Positions 27,510-37,361 of a stretch of DNA of 64,000 nucleotides are shown piece after piece. Numbering within the stretch: position 1 is the stretch's first letter; every line of letters begins with the position of its first letter. Source of the stretch: Paraprevotella xylaniphila YIT 11841. GTDB taxonomy: Bacteria > Bacteroidota > Bacteroidia > Bacteroidales > Bacteroidaceae. The DNA lies in NCBI RefSeq assembly GCF_000205165.1, contig NZ_GL883817.1, positions 1-64,000 of the forward strand, in the 5' to 3' direction. The notes below the pieces were generated by a model. The model was not told where the DNA came from. It was given only the letters and a program-made list of their open reading frames with translations, and did no database searches. The translations under genes were made by a program, and so were the position numbers.

Positions 27510-30500
27510 ATGAGCATGAAAAGAAGAACGACGAAAATTTTTTCTGTCCGGTTGGGCAAACGCTTGCCAGTGGCTTTGATGACCATGGCATTGACGGCTG
27601 CCAACATGGCCTTTGCCCAAGAAGAGAATCCTTGGGTGGGTGAGGCTCTGCCTGCGGAAGGCGGTGAGTTTTACCTTTATAACAAGAGTGGTGACGGTTT
27701 CCTTTTGGGTGCCAATACCTGGGGGACGCAAGGTTCCTTGGGACAGCCGGGATTATTGTGCACGGTAGTCGTGTCGAACGGGAAATACAAGATTGTGACC
27801 CGTTGCAACGGTGACAACAGGGGCTTGGGTAGCGATGGGTATATCGACAATGGCAATCCGGCTGAATATACCTTCACCGATCCCACGCCGGATGACGGCC
27901 TTAATGAGTATGTGATGAACTTGGATGCCAACAAATGGTTTTATTATGGAGGGGAAGGCACAGTGCTGACTTTGGACGGTAACGGAAGTGCCACTGACGC
28001 GCAATGGTTGTTCGTTTCGAAAGCGCAGCGTGAGCAAAAGCTTGACCAAGCGACCAAAGACCATGGAGTGGATGCCACGTTCTATATCATGGGAGCCAGT
28101 TTTGTCCGCACGGAACCTCATAATTGGAAAGAAGTGCATAATGGGGGAACGGTCAGTTTGAGTTCTCCGGGTGGAGCTTCTGGAAATCATTTTTATTGTG
28201 CGGAGGCGTCCAATAATGACAATTTCGATATTTACCAGGAACTTACTGGCATCCGTAACGGGCGTTACCGTTTGACCTGCCAAGGTTTTTATCGAGGTGA
28301 CGGTTCAGCCCGGAACGCCATGTTGTATGCCGGCTTGGTTGAATCCCCTCTTCTTTTGGCCGAGAGTGAGGAAGATGTTCCCGCAGATGCCAACAAGGCT
28401 GCGATTGCCTTTGGCGACGGGCGTTATGCCGGTAATACGGTGGAAGTGATTGTGCAGGACGGTACTTTGCGTCTCGGTGTGAAGAAAAATGCGTATATCA
28501 AGAATGATTGGGCCGTTTTCGACAATTTCCGTTTGACATATTTGGGAGAGGCAACGGCAGAAGAAGCCTTTACTGAGTTGATGGGTTCATTCCAGAATCT
28601 GATTAATGACTTTAATGACCTTGGAGCTGAAGCTATAAAATCAGAGCTTCAGGCCGTATATGACAAGTATGCCGGAACCACAGGCGATGTCACGGAAGCG
28701 TTGCAAGTGGTATCGGAGACTGTGAAATCGGCTAATGCCGCACGTGCTTTGACCATGGCTTTGAATAATGCCGTGAAGGGGGCTGAGGCATATTGGGCAA
28801 AAGTCGAGAACGGGGAGGTCACATTGAACAATGCTTTGAAGACTTCTTTGCAGCAACAGATTGCGGAAGCTAAGAAACAACTTGCGGAGACCAATATGGC
28901 TGATATGGTCGTCGGGGCAGAAGAAAGTGCCACGAAATTGAATGCAATGGTGGTTTCGGCCCGGAATTGGGCCGGATTGTCATACGCTTTAGGAAAGGCA
29001 AAGGCTTTAGCCGACCGGTTGGGCGGATTGGAGAACACGGATGAGTATAAGAAAGTGTTGGCTGATTTGGATGCCGTGGAATTGACATTTGACGATGCCA
29101 TCTTGGATGTGGCTGCCTTGAATGCGAAAATCCAAGAGAAACTGACGCCGGAATTCTTGGCTACTGTCACGGAAAAGAACAAATTGGATATGACAAGCTT
29201 TATTACCAATCCGAATATCTTTAATAATACCGGTGTACAGAACCAGATGCCTGGTGGGTGGATTCTCGGTCGGAACGATGCCCGTGACAACAGTATTTGG
29301 TGTACGGTGACTGACGGTGATGGCGAATTGCATGCCGGTAACTGGTCTGGTAATAAAGGCAACGACGTGACAGGAGTGCATTATTATCAGAAAATAGGAA
29401 TCGGGGATGGTGCGGTCAAATTGCCGGACGGTTTGTATCAGTTGGCGGCTGCCACTTATTCAGACGGTGATCCGAATAAGATTGTACTGTATGCGACATC
29501 TGACAGTGTAAATATCGACACGGTGTATTTTAACCGCGACAGGATGCTTTATGATGAGGCTCTTTTTAAGACAGATGTGACCAGTACGGTAGAAGATGTC
29601 GTGGTGGTGGATGGCCAGTTGTATATCGGTGTAAGGGGAGCAGATCCGGAGAATAACCATCAAGGAGGTAATGGTAAGAATTGGTATGCCGATAACTTCC
29701 GTCTTTATTTTGCCGGTTCTGATGTTCTTGGTGCTTACCGTGGACGTTTACAAGACCGTTTGGATAAGGCTGTCGTATTGCATGATTCTTTGGCTGTTTA
29801 TGGCATTGATGACAGTGAGTCTTACGGTTTTGCCTTGGATCCGGAAGAGGGTTATTATATATTCTTGACGGAAGGGACTTTGGATGACGTTTCTTATGCC
29901 ATAGACGACTTGGACAAGATGAACGCAGATGCTGAGAAATTGATTGCGAATTATTTGCTTTTGACTCCGTTGGTGCAGAATGGAAATAATTTCAATAACC
30001 AATTGAATGAAGGTGTTTTGTTTGCCCAACCTACAGCAAAGAAAACATTTAGTGCGGCTTTGGAGATGGCTGCGGAAGTGGCTGAGGATATGTCTTGGGA
30101 CAATTATTTGTCGGACGCAGTGGTTGAACAGGCGGAGGCTCTAAAGGCGGCCACTGCGGAGTTGATGAATTCCGTGGCACTTTGTTACCCGATGGGTACT
30201 GCCAAAGTTCTGGCTGACCAGATAGGGGGCTTGGCACAAACAGAGGCTTACCTTAACGTAATGACTTATATTGCTTCGGATGAGTTGGATCCTTTGGATG
30301 TGGATTTGGCGGTACAAGCCTTGCAAGGGGAGTGTGTCAATGCCATGACTCCTGAAGTGTTGTCCCGGGCAACAGCTGATGAACCGTTTGATATGACGAC
30401 ATTTGTTGTCAATCCCAATATCTATCAGGATGCCACGGATGATGAAGGCAATCCGACGGATGTGAGAATCAATGGATGGACATTGGAGACGAATGCCGAC

Positions 30501-31187
30501 CGCGCACCGCGTACAGGAGCCACTTCTGGTGATACTTGGATGTACACGACCAGTCACTCTAGCAATGACGCTCATAATATTTCTTCGGCTACGGATTATC
30601 GTCAGGTTATCGGTACGCAACCCGAAGTGTCTGCCGAGGGTAAGTATGGATTACCTACCGGTGCCTATCGTGTGGAAGCTGCTACGTTCTTGAACCATGA
30701 ATGGGACAAGATGAGGCTTTACGCACAGACGAACAGTGTGGAGGTAAGTACTGTGACCGGAAGTGCCGGACAAGACAGTCTTGTATATGCCTATACTGAA
30801 ATTGAATATGCCGACAGTGCCTTTAACGGAAAGCAGGATGTATGGGATGCAGCACAGGCTACTTTGGGAACGACCACGGTGGTTCCTGAAATCTATGTGG
30901 AGAATGGGGCCGTAACTATCGGAATACGTGGTAATGGACGAGTTGGAGGAAATGATTCTTGGTTCCTGGCCGACAATTTCCGTCTCTATTATATAGGTAC
31001 GGAAAGAGGAAGCAATATCGGTGGCACCATGATGGATTGCAACGCTAATTCGTCGGAACTTGTAGATGTATACGATATTACCGGCAAGCTTGTGCGCAAG
31101 CAAGTGAAACGTGCCGATGCGGTGAATGGCTTGAAGAAAGGCATCTATATTGCAGGCGGCAAGAAATATGTAGTGGCAGGCAATTAA
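27510..31187 (+). CDS. Large modular exported protein, three repeated beta modules, sorting-type tail
   Basis: A 1225-residue protein of unknown function, first gene of the SusC/D operon. The signal peptide ends NMAFAQEE. The N-terminal segment (about 45-160) resembles a trefoil-like carbohydrate-binding region (FYLYNKSGDGFLLGANTWG). Three homologous beta-sandwich modules follow, at about 190-350, 565-738 and 955-1165. They end in DNFRLTYLG, DNFRLYFAG and DNFRLYYIG; modules 2 and 3 open DMTSFITNPNIF and DMTTFVVNPNIY. They are separated by alpha-helical FIVAR-like spacers containing paired AKALADRLGGLENT / AKVLADQIGGLAQT repeats. The tail LVDVYDITGKLVRKQ to KKYVVAGN matches C-terminal sorting domains. 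No catalytic motif is evident; a surface glycan-binding scaffold is an inference. Confidence 0.7.
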   Translation: MSMKRRTTKIFSVRLGKRLPVALMTMALTAANMAFAQEENPWVGEALPAEGGEFYLYNKSGDGFLLGANTWGTQGSLGQPGLLCTVVVSNGKYKIVTRCNGDNRGLGSDGYIDNGNPAEYTFTDPTPDDGLNEYVMNLDANKWFYYGGEGTVLTLDGNGSATDAQWLFVSKAQREQKLDQATKDHGVDATFYIMGASFVRTEPHNWKEVHNGGTVSLSSPGGASGNHFYCAEASNNDNFDIYQELTGIRNGRYRLTCQGFYRGDGSARNAMLYAGLVESPLLLAESEEDVPADANKAAIAFGDGRYAGNTVEVIVQDGTLRLGVKKNAYIKNDWAVFDNFRLTYLGEATAEEAFTELMGSFQNLINDFNDLGAEAIKSELQAVYDKYAGTTGDVTEALQVVSETVKSANAARALTMALNNAVKGAEAYWAKVENGEVTLNNALKTSLQQQIAEAKKQLAETNMADMVVGAEESATKLNAMVVSARNWAGLSYALGKAKALADRLGGLENTDEYKKVLADLDAVELTFDDAILDVAALNAKIQEKLTPEFLATVTEKNKLDMTSFITNPNIFNNTGVQNQMPGGWILGRNDARDNSIWCTVTDGDGELHAGNWSGNKGNDVTGVHYYQKIGIGDGAVKLPDGLYQLAAATYSDGDPNKIVLYATSDSVNIDTVYFNRDRMLYDEALFKTDVTSTVEDVVVVDGQLYIGVRGADPENNHQGGNGKNWYADNFRLYFAGSDVLGAYRGRLQDRLDKAVVLHDSLAVYGIDDSESYGFALDPEEGYYIFLTEGTLDDVSYAIDDLDKMNADAEKLIANYLLLTPLVQNGNNFNNQLNEGVLFAQPTAKKTFSAALEMAAEVAEDMSWDNYLSDAVVEQAEALKAATAELMNSVALCYPMGTAKVLADQIGGLAQTEAYLNVMTYIASDELDPLDVDLAVQALQGECVNAMTPEVLSRATADEPFDMTTFVVNPNIYQDATDDEGNPTDVRINGWTLETNADRAPRTGATSGDTWMYTTSHSSNDAHNISSATDYRQVIGTQPEVSAEGKYGLPTGAYRVEAATFLNHEWDKMRLYAQTNSVEVSTVTGSAGQDSLVYAYTEIEYADSAFNGKQDVWDAAQATLGTTTVVPEIYVENGAVTIGIRGNGRVGGNDSWFLADNFRLYYIGTERGSNIGGTMMDCNANSSELVDVYDITGKLVRKQVKRADAVNGLKKGIYIAGGKKYVVAGN

Positions 31188-31196
31188 TCTAAAACA

Positions 31197-31232
31197 AAAC
31201 GGGACGGGACACCGCCGTGTGCCGTCCCGTTT
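31197..31232 (+). other. Intra-operon stem-loop
   Basis: AAACGGGACGG and CCGTCCCGTTT form a perfect 11-bp stem around 14 bases, 10 bases after the stop of the modular protein. It lacks a T tract, so it is more likely a processing or mRNA-stability element, or a leaky terminator, separating the first gene from the SusC/D genes. Confidence 0.6.
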
Positions 31233-31278
31233 CTCCCATTTAAGGTGAAAGGAAAACAAAATTTAAAATAAAGGTTTT

Positions 31279-33999
31279 ATGCTAATAAAGGTATTACGTG
31301 CAAGGACGTATAAGGTGTTGCTCTCCATGGCTATTGGGGTGGGTGCACTTTGCATGATGCCCTCCTGTTCGGATGATTATGAATGGGCACAGGAGAAACC
31401 CTCGTGGTTGGGGCAAAGCATTTATGACGAGTTGTCACGTCGAGGTAATTTCAGTATTTACTTGAAGATGGTGGATGACTTGGGGCGCACCGAATTCTTA
31501 AGCAAGACCGGTAGCGTGACGGTCTTCGTGCCCGACGATGATACTTATCGCGCTTATTTCAAGGCGCACGGTGTGGACGAGAACCATATTTCTATTCCGA
31601 TGAAGAGGTTTTTGGTGAACACTTCCATGTTGGAGAATGCCTACGTGCTTGATTTGTTGACCAACCAACCGTCAGGAGACAATATATTGAAAGGGCAGGT
31701 GATGCGCCGTACCAATACGCAATGGTCGGTGTATGATTCCATTCCGGCTGTGTCCGTGGCAGAACTGCCTGAGGCTTCAGTGAGTGCGGATTACTGGGGC
31801 GGATTGCGTGGAAGGCATCAGCCCGTGTATAACCTGATTGAAGAAGGGACTGTGCCGATGGTGCATTTTATTTGGCGCCAAATGATGTCCAAGGGCATCA
31901 CTAAAAAAGATTTTTCTTACCTTTTTAATGGAACGGAGTTCCAGGAAGAGGATGTATATATAAATAATGTGAAGGTACGCGAGGGGAATGTGACGTGCCA
32001 AAACGGATATATCCATATTATGGATGGTGTGCCGGAACCTTTGCCCAACATGGCCGGTTATTTGCGTACGAACGGGGCTACCTCTTTGTTCAGCAAATTG
32101 ATGGACCGTTATTCAGCTCCTTTCGTATCAGCTTCCCTTTCCAATTCTTACAAGGATTTGCACGACCGTTATGCTGACCAGAATCTTTATCCGGCATTGG
32201 CCGGAGGTGACTCCATATATGGACGACGTTACTTTTTCTCTTCGGCCGATGGGAATTCACTGACTTCGTACAACGGTGTGGAAGTGGACGGCGTGCTGAA
32301 ATTTGATCCTTCGCGTAACGATTATGCAGAAGGGAATATCTATACCGCAGGTGGGGAGTATACGGATAATGTCAACTTGGACATGGGTGCTGTCTTCGCT
32401 CCTACGGATGAGGCGTTGAATTCGTATTGGAACAGTGAAAACGGCTCTTTCTTGCGTGAACGTTATCCGAGTGACGAGCCTTTCGAAAACGTTCCCAATG
32501 ATGTGTTGGCAGAGTTCTTGAACAACCATATGCAGTATTCGTTCTTGTCTTCTTTGCCCAGCAAATTCAATTTGGTATTGGATGATGCCAAAGATCCTGT
32601 CGGACTTGACGAGGCTGATATTATAAAAGGAAGCACGGCTGTGTGTAACAATGGTGCCGTGTACGTGATGAAAAAAGCCTATGCTCCGGCATCGTTCCGT
32701 TCCGTATTGGCTCCGACGTTGGTCAATGAGAATATGAAAATCATGAATTGGGCTATTAGAAGTTTGGAGTTCAGGCCTTACTTGTTATCTATGGTGAGCC
32801 ATTATGATTTCATGATATTGACGGATGAGGCCCTTTCCCGTTACATTGACCCCGTGTCGTATAGCGGAACGGACCCGCGGTGGTTCAAGTTTTATTATAA
32901 TGCGGAGAAGAACCAGGTGGAAGCGTATTCTTACCGCTATGATAAGAAATTGGGCGGATGGGCCGGCTGCACGGAGGATGACATGCGCATATTGGGCAGC
33001 ACGTTGCAGGAGGATAGTGAGGGCAATTCATATTATCAAATCAATCCTGTGGTCGAGAACCGTCTGACCGATTTGCTGAACTTCTGTATCGTTCCCCGGG
33101 ATGTGAACGGGGGCAATTATGTGGGTAATGGTTCTGTATATTACCAGACGAAGGATGACGGACCCATGAAGGTTGAAAAAGTGGGCGGGCAAGTGACCGT
33201 GACCGACCAGTATTCCGGGGAAAAAGTAACAACGCAGGATTTCGTAACGATGGACAATGGGGTGTATTACGTGCTTGACCAAATGGTACAGCCTACATTC
33301 CATAGTTTGATGCAGGAGTTGGTGGAACATCCGGAGTATTCTGAATTTTACGAATTGCTTTTGGGAAATGAGGAATGGACGACCAACGAGTCTAACCTGT
33401 ATTCTTTGATTTCTACAAAATCTTTGAATATGAACGATGACAATGCGGCCATACAGACTTTCAGTTCTTATCATTATACGGTATATGTGCCGGATAATGC
33501 GGCTATGGAAAAAGCTTACAGCCTCGGGTTGCCGCGTTGGAAGGACATCAACAATCTGGCCAACGTGTATGCCGGGACGGATGTCAATGTGGATTCTTTG
33601 AAACAGGCTTACACCCAACGGGTGATGAACTTCTTGAAGTACCATTTCCAAGACAATGCGGTTTATATCGGTGGGGATGCCCGTAATATGTCTTTCGAGA
33701 CTGCGGCAACCCATTCGGACGGTGCAGACAAGGGGTTGAGCTATACCTTGCGGGTGAATTCTGATGCCACAGGTATTACGGTGGCAGACAATTCGGAGAA
33801 GACGGGTGTAGTTCGTATAACGACTGAAAATCCAGAATTCTATAACCGGATGACACGTGAGTACACATTCTCGGAAAAGACGGAAAATGGTAATATCAAC
33901 GCTTCTTCATACGTGGTGGTTCATCGTGTGAATGAACCTTTGATATACGATGACGAATGTTTCTGCCTGAAAGATAATGAACGTGTTCCGGAGGATTAA
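31279..33999 (+). CDS. Fasciclin-domain lipoprotein, four FAS1-like repeats
   Basis: A 906-residue outer-membrane lipoprotein (lipobox MMPSC, Cys30, followed by acidic SDDYE). It shows about four FAS1-like repeats: residues 48-260 (TVFVPDDDTYRAYF), 262-495 (VFAPTDEALNSYW), about 500-675 (MILTDEALSRYID) and about 680-895 (TVYVPDNAAMEKAY). Each repeat has the late H-box-like stretch (GYIHIMDGVPEPL, GAVYVMKKAYAP, GVYYVLDQMVQPT). FAS1 domains mediate protein or glycan adhesion. In PULs such lipoproteins occupy the SusE/SusF role of surface glycan binding; that role is inferred from position. It lies directly upstream of a SusC gene (29 bases). Confidence 0.8.
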   Translation: MLIKVLRARTYKVLLSMAIGVGALCMMPSCSDDYEWAQEKPSWLGQSIYDELSRRGNFSIYLKMVDDLGRTEFLSKTGSVTVFVPDDDTYRAYFKAHGVDENHISIPMKRFLVNTSMLENAYVLDLLTNQPSGDNILKGQVMRRTNTQWSVYDSIPAVSVAELPEASVSADYWGGLRGRHQPVYNLIEEGTVPMVHFIWRQMMSKGITKKDFSYLFNGTEFQEEDVYINNVKVREGNVTCQNGYIHIMDGVPEPLPNMAGYLRTNGATSLFSKLMDRYSAPFVSASLSNSYKDLHDRYADQNLYPALAGGDSIYGRRYFFSSADGNSLTSYNGVEVDGVLKFDPSRNDYAEGNIYTAGGEYTDNVNLDMGAVFAPTDEALNSYWNSENGSFLRERYPSDEPFENVPNDVLAEFLNNHMQYSFLSSLPSKFNLVLDDAKDPVGLDEADIIKGSTAVCNNGAVYVMKKAYAPASFRSVLAPTLVNENMKIMNWAIRSLEFRPYLLSMVSHYDFMILTDEALSRYIDPVSYSGTDPRWFKFYYNAEKNQVEAYSYRYDKKLGGWAGCTEDDMRILGSTLQEDSEGNSYYQINPVVENRLTDLLNFCIVPRDVNGGNYVGNGSVYYQTKDDGPMKVEKVGGQVTVTDQYSGEKVTTQDFVTMDNGVYYVLDQMVQPTFHSLMQELVEHPEYSEFYELLLGNEEWTTNESNLYSLISTKSLNMNDDNAAIQTFSSYHYTVYVPDNAAMEKAYSLGLPRWKDINNLANVYAGTDVNVDSLKQAYTQRVMNFLKYHFQDNAVYIGGDARNMSFETAATHSDGADKGLSYTLRVNSDATGITVADNSEKTGVVRITTENPEFYNRMTREYTFSEKTENGNINASSYVVVHRVNEPLIYDDECFCLKDNERVPED

Positions 34000-34028
34000 C
34001 AATACCATGAATCATAAAAAAAGAGGTT

Positions 34029-37000
34029 ATGAACAAGATAAAATATTTGATAGTATTCCTATTCTGCTTATGTCCGCTGTGGGCCGTCGGGCAGAACCAA
34101 GTGGCAAGCGGTACCGTGTCGGACGATTTGGGTCCTCTGATGGGAGTGTATGTGGGAGAGATAGATGCGGCCAACCGTATTGTATCGGCCGCAGTGACCG
34201 ATATGAACGGGCATTTCACCCTAAAAGTACAAAACCCTAAGAATAAGTTGCGTTTTACTTATATGGGGTACAAGACGGTTTTGCAGGAAATAGGAAAGCG
34301 GGTGGTTTTCGATATCATGATGGAGGAAAACAGTAAGGTGATGAAAGAGGTCGTGGTGGAAGCCCGTCCGAAGATAGCCACCGGAGGATTGGAAATACCG
34401 GAACGTGAACAGTCTTTTGCCCAACAGACTATTAAGATGACGGAATTCGAAGGTTTGTCCTTCACTTCTGCCGACGAGGCTTTGCAAGGACGCATTGCCG
34501 GTTTGGACATTATCGCTTCATCCGGAAACCTGGGTTCGGGTACGACGATGCGTTTACGCGGTGTGTCAACCATTATGGGAAATGCGGAACCGTTGATTGT
34601 CGTGGATGACAACATCTTTGAGACCAATGCCAATGATGACATTGATTATACGAGTATGACGGATGAAAAGTTTGCCGAATTATTGTCTATCAACCCGGAA
34701 GACATAGAGAGCATTACGGTGCTGAAAGATGCGGCGGCTACGGCTATTTGGGGATCGCAAGGTGCTAACGGGGTCATCAATATCGTAACCAAGCGTGGAA
34801 GGCGTGGCAAGCCCCAGTTTACTTATTCTTTGAGGTTGAAGGGGACTTATCAGCCGGAGGGTTACAAATTATTGAACGGAGATGAGTATACCATGATGAT
34901 GAAAGAGGAACTTTTCAATGTGAACCAAAATCCCGAAAGTCAGCCGGAACTGAATTATGACCCGACGTTTTCTGAATACGAACAATTCAATAACAATACC
35001 GACTGGAGGGATGCCGTGAAGCAGTTCGGGTTGTTCCAAACGCATTATGTTTCTTTGTCGGGAGGCGGGGAAAAAGCGAATTATCGTATTTCTGCCGGTT
35101 ATGACCATCAGATAGGTTCTATCATCGCTCAGAAACTGGATCGTTTTACAACCCGTATGGCATTGGATTATTTTGTGAACGACCGCATCAAGATTTCGAG
35201 TGACTTTGCACTGACTTATACGGACAACCACATGAATAGTGATGATTTGTTGGGGATAGCTTATACGAAGATGCCCAATCTGGCTATTTATGACGAGGAT
35301 GCGTACGGTAATTCTTTGGGTACGTATTACATGCAACCGAGGTTTGTGGAACGGTACCAAGGGGACAAGGATGAACTTTCGTCACAACGCGGTAAAGTGA
35401 ATCCGGTGGCTTCGGCATATTTGGCAAAGAAGGAGGAACGTAGTTATAACATCCAACCCCAATTCGATTTCCAATACCGTTTGTTGGGACTTGACGAGAC
35501 TTCGCACCAATTGACTTATAAGGGGACTGTGGTATTGAGCATTTACAATAAATACAATGATTCTTACTATCCTTGGGAGTTGAGGAATGTGGATTTCAAG
35601 GAGAATGAGAAAGGGATAAATTCCGCTTCTTCGGCTTTTGAAAAGAGTTTCGGTTTTAACACACGTCATCAGTTGACATATATCCCTTATATCATGAACC
35701 AAGACCACTCGGTACGCTTGTTCTTTAAAGGGGAAATGGTTTCCGGTACGTCCAGTTCCCAGTTCTTGAGTTCATACTTGTTGCCAAGCGGAACCATCAC
35801 TTCCGGGACAGCCGGTGGCTTTTTGAACGAGACGAAAACGGGGGCAGGTCATTGGCGGAAGGCCAATTGGGTGCTTCAGGGGCATTATGCCTACCAGTCC
35901 AAGTATTCGTTGGATTTGGCCTTGCGCGGAGAAGGAAACACCCGTTTTGGCCAAAAGTACCGTTGGGGGTATTTTTATTCAGCTTCCGGCCGTTGGAACA
36001 TTTCGGATGAAAAATGGATGGAACCTACCAAAAAATGGTTGAGCATGTTTGCGGTTCGTTTCGGATGGGGCGTGACGGGTACGCAACCTCCTAAGGAAGA
36101 TACTCATTTCAGTGTGTATGGTGTAGACGGAGGGTATATTAATTCCATCGGGATGCGGCCGAACAATGTCCGCTTGACGGATTTGCGTTGGGAAAAACAG
36201 TCTGCGTGGAACTTAGGATGGAATATCGGATTGTTTGATGATTTGGTTACGGCGGATATCAATTTGTATTCCCATAAGAAAACAGACTTGATGACCGAAC
36301 ATGCTTCTATTCCCACAACGACCGGTTTTTCGGAGTTGATTGTGGAGAATGGTGGAGACATGTTGAATAAAGGTTATGAAATCAATTTGAACCTGAACCG
36401 TGTAAAATTGGCGGGAGATTTGGCAGCTACTTTCAATCTTACGTTCGCTAATAACCGGAATACCATTACGGCCATGACACCTACGCGTCTGAATGCCATT
36501 AATGGAACAGGGGTCAAGTTACCTAAAAACGGGGAGTATATGTCCCGTGTGCAGATAGACAACCCGTTTGGTGCGATTTACGGCTTGCGTTACAAAGGCG
36601 TGTATGCTTACAGTTACGATCAGTTCGACAAGGCACAGGCATCCGGCGCGACTTGTCCGGTGGCGCGGGATGAGGCCGGAAGCGTCATTTATGGTGCCAA
36701 TGGAGAACCGATGCCCATGTATTATGATTATAATGGTACGAAATATGCTTTTACCGGTGGTGATGCTATTTATGAAGATGTGAACCATGACGGAAGCATT
36801 GATCAATATGATGTGGTCTATTTAGGCAGCTCATTGCCCAAATTGACTGGTGGTTTTGGGTTTAGGTTGTTCTATAAAGGATGGAGTTTGAATGCGCAGT
36901 TCAACTACCGTTATGGTAACAAGATTGCAAATGTGGCACGAATGAGGGCGGAAAACATGCATGGTGCCGACAATCAGAGTACGGCGGTGAACTATCGTTG

Positions 37001-37337
37001 GCGTAAGGAAGGTGACGGTGCAAATGGGGGACATGTGTTGCCTCGGGCTTTGTATGGCCAAGGATATAACTGGATGGGTAGCGACCGTTTTGTGGAAGAC
37101 GGCTCATTCTTGCGCCTGAACTATTTGCAATTTTCTTATGGGTTTGACTCCAAGCTTATCAAGCGCATCGGGCTTTCCCGCCTGAACCTCTACGTGAGCG
37201 GAGAGAACCTGTTCTGCCTGACCAAATACTCAGGCGTGGATCCCGAAGTGAATTATGGTGATATGGGAGTGACTAAAGACGAGGCGATTACTCCTCGTGC
37301 AAAGTCTTTCACATTCGGGTTGACAGCAACGTTCTAA
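34029..37337 (+). CDS. SusC-like TonB-dependent outer-membrane transporter (first)
   Basis: A 1102-residue SusC/RagA-family protein. The signal peptide MNKIKYLIVFLFCLCPLWAVGQ is followed by a carboxypeptidase-regulatory-like domain (about 25-100, LMGVYVGEIDAAN to FTYMGYKTVLQEIG). Next are a plug (about 115-260, LQGRIAGLDIIASSGNLGSG, PLIVVDDNIFE, ITVLKDAAATAIWGSQGANG) and a 22-strand barrel to the C-terminal FGLTATF. The hallmark SusC motifs DAAAT..WG..GANGVI and the late GSFLRLNYLQFSYGF are intact. It imports oligosaccharides with its SusD partner, energised by TonB. The SusD gene starts 24 bases downstream. Confidence 0.93.
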   Translation: MNKIKYLIVFLFCLCPLWAVGQNQVASGTVSDDLGPLMGVYVGEIDAANRIVSAAVTDMNGHFTLKVQNPKNKLRFTYMGYKTVLQEIGKRVVFDIMMEENSKVMKEVVVEARPKIATGGLEIPEREQSFAQQTIKMTEFEGLSFTSADEALQGRIAGLDIIASSGNLGSGTTMRLRGVSTIMGNAEPLIVVDDNIFETNANDDIDYTSMTDEKFAELLSINPEDIESITVLKDAAATAIWGSQGANGVINIVTKRGRRGKPQFTYSLRLKGTYQPEGYKLLNGDEYTMMMKEELFNVNQNPESQPELNYDPTFSEYEQFNNNTDWRDAVKQFGLFQTHYVSLSGGGEKANYRISAGYDHQIGSIIAQKLDRFTTRMALDYFVNDRIKISSDFALTYTDNHMNSDDLLGIAYTKMPNLAIYDEDAYGNSLGTYYMQPRFVERYQGDKDELSSQRGKVNPVASAYLAKKEERSYNIQPQFDFQYRLLGLDETSHQLTYKGTVVLSIYNKYNDSYYPWELRNVDFKENEKGINSASSAFEKSFGFNTRHQLTYIPYIMNQDHSVRLFFKGEMVSGTSSSQFLSSYLLPSGTITSGTAGGFLNETKTGAGHWRKANWVLQGHYAYQSKYSLDLALRGEGNTRFGQKYRWGYFYSASGRWNISDEKWMEPTKKWLSMFAVRFGWGVTGTQPPKEDTHFSVYGVDGGYINSIGMRPNNVRLTDLRWEKQSAWNLGWNIGLFDDLVTADINLYSHKKTDLMTEHASIPTTTGFSELIVENGGDMLNKGYEINLNLNRVKLAGDLAATFNLTFANNRNTITAMTPTRLNAINGTGVKLPKNGEYMSRVQIDNPFGAIYGLRYKGVYAYSYDQFDKAQASGATCPVARDEAGSVIYGANGEPMPMYYDYNGTKYAFTGGDAIYEDVNHDGSIDQYDVVYLGSSLPKLTGGFGFRLFYKGWSLNAQFNYRYGNKIANVARMRAENMHGADNQSTAVNYRWRKEGDGANGGHVLPRALYGQGYNWMGSDRFVEDGSFLRLNYLQFSYGFDSKLIKRIGLSRLNLYVSGENLFCLTKYSGVDPEVNYGDMGVTKDEAITPRAKSFTFGLTATF

Positions 37338-37361
37338 TGACATGAATAAACAGAAGGAAAT

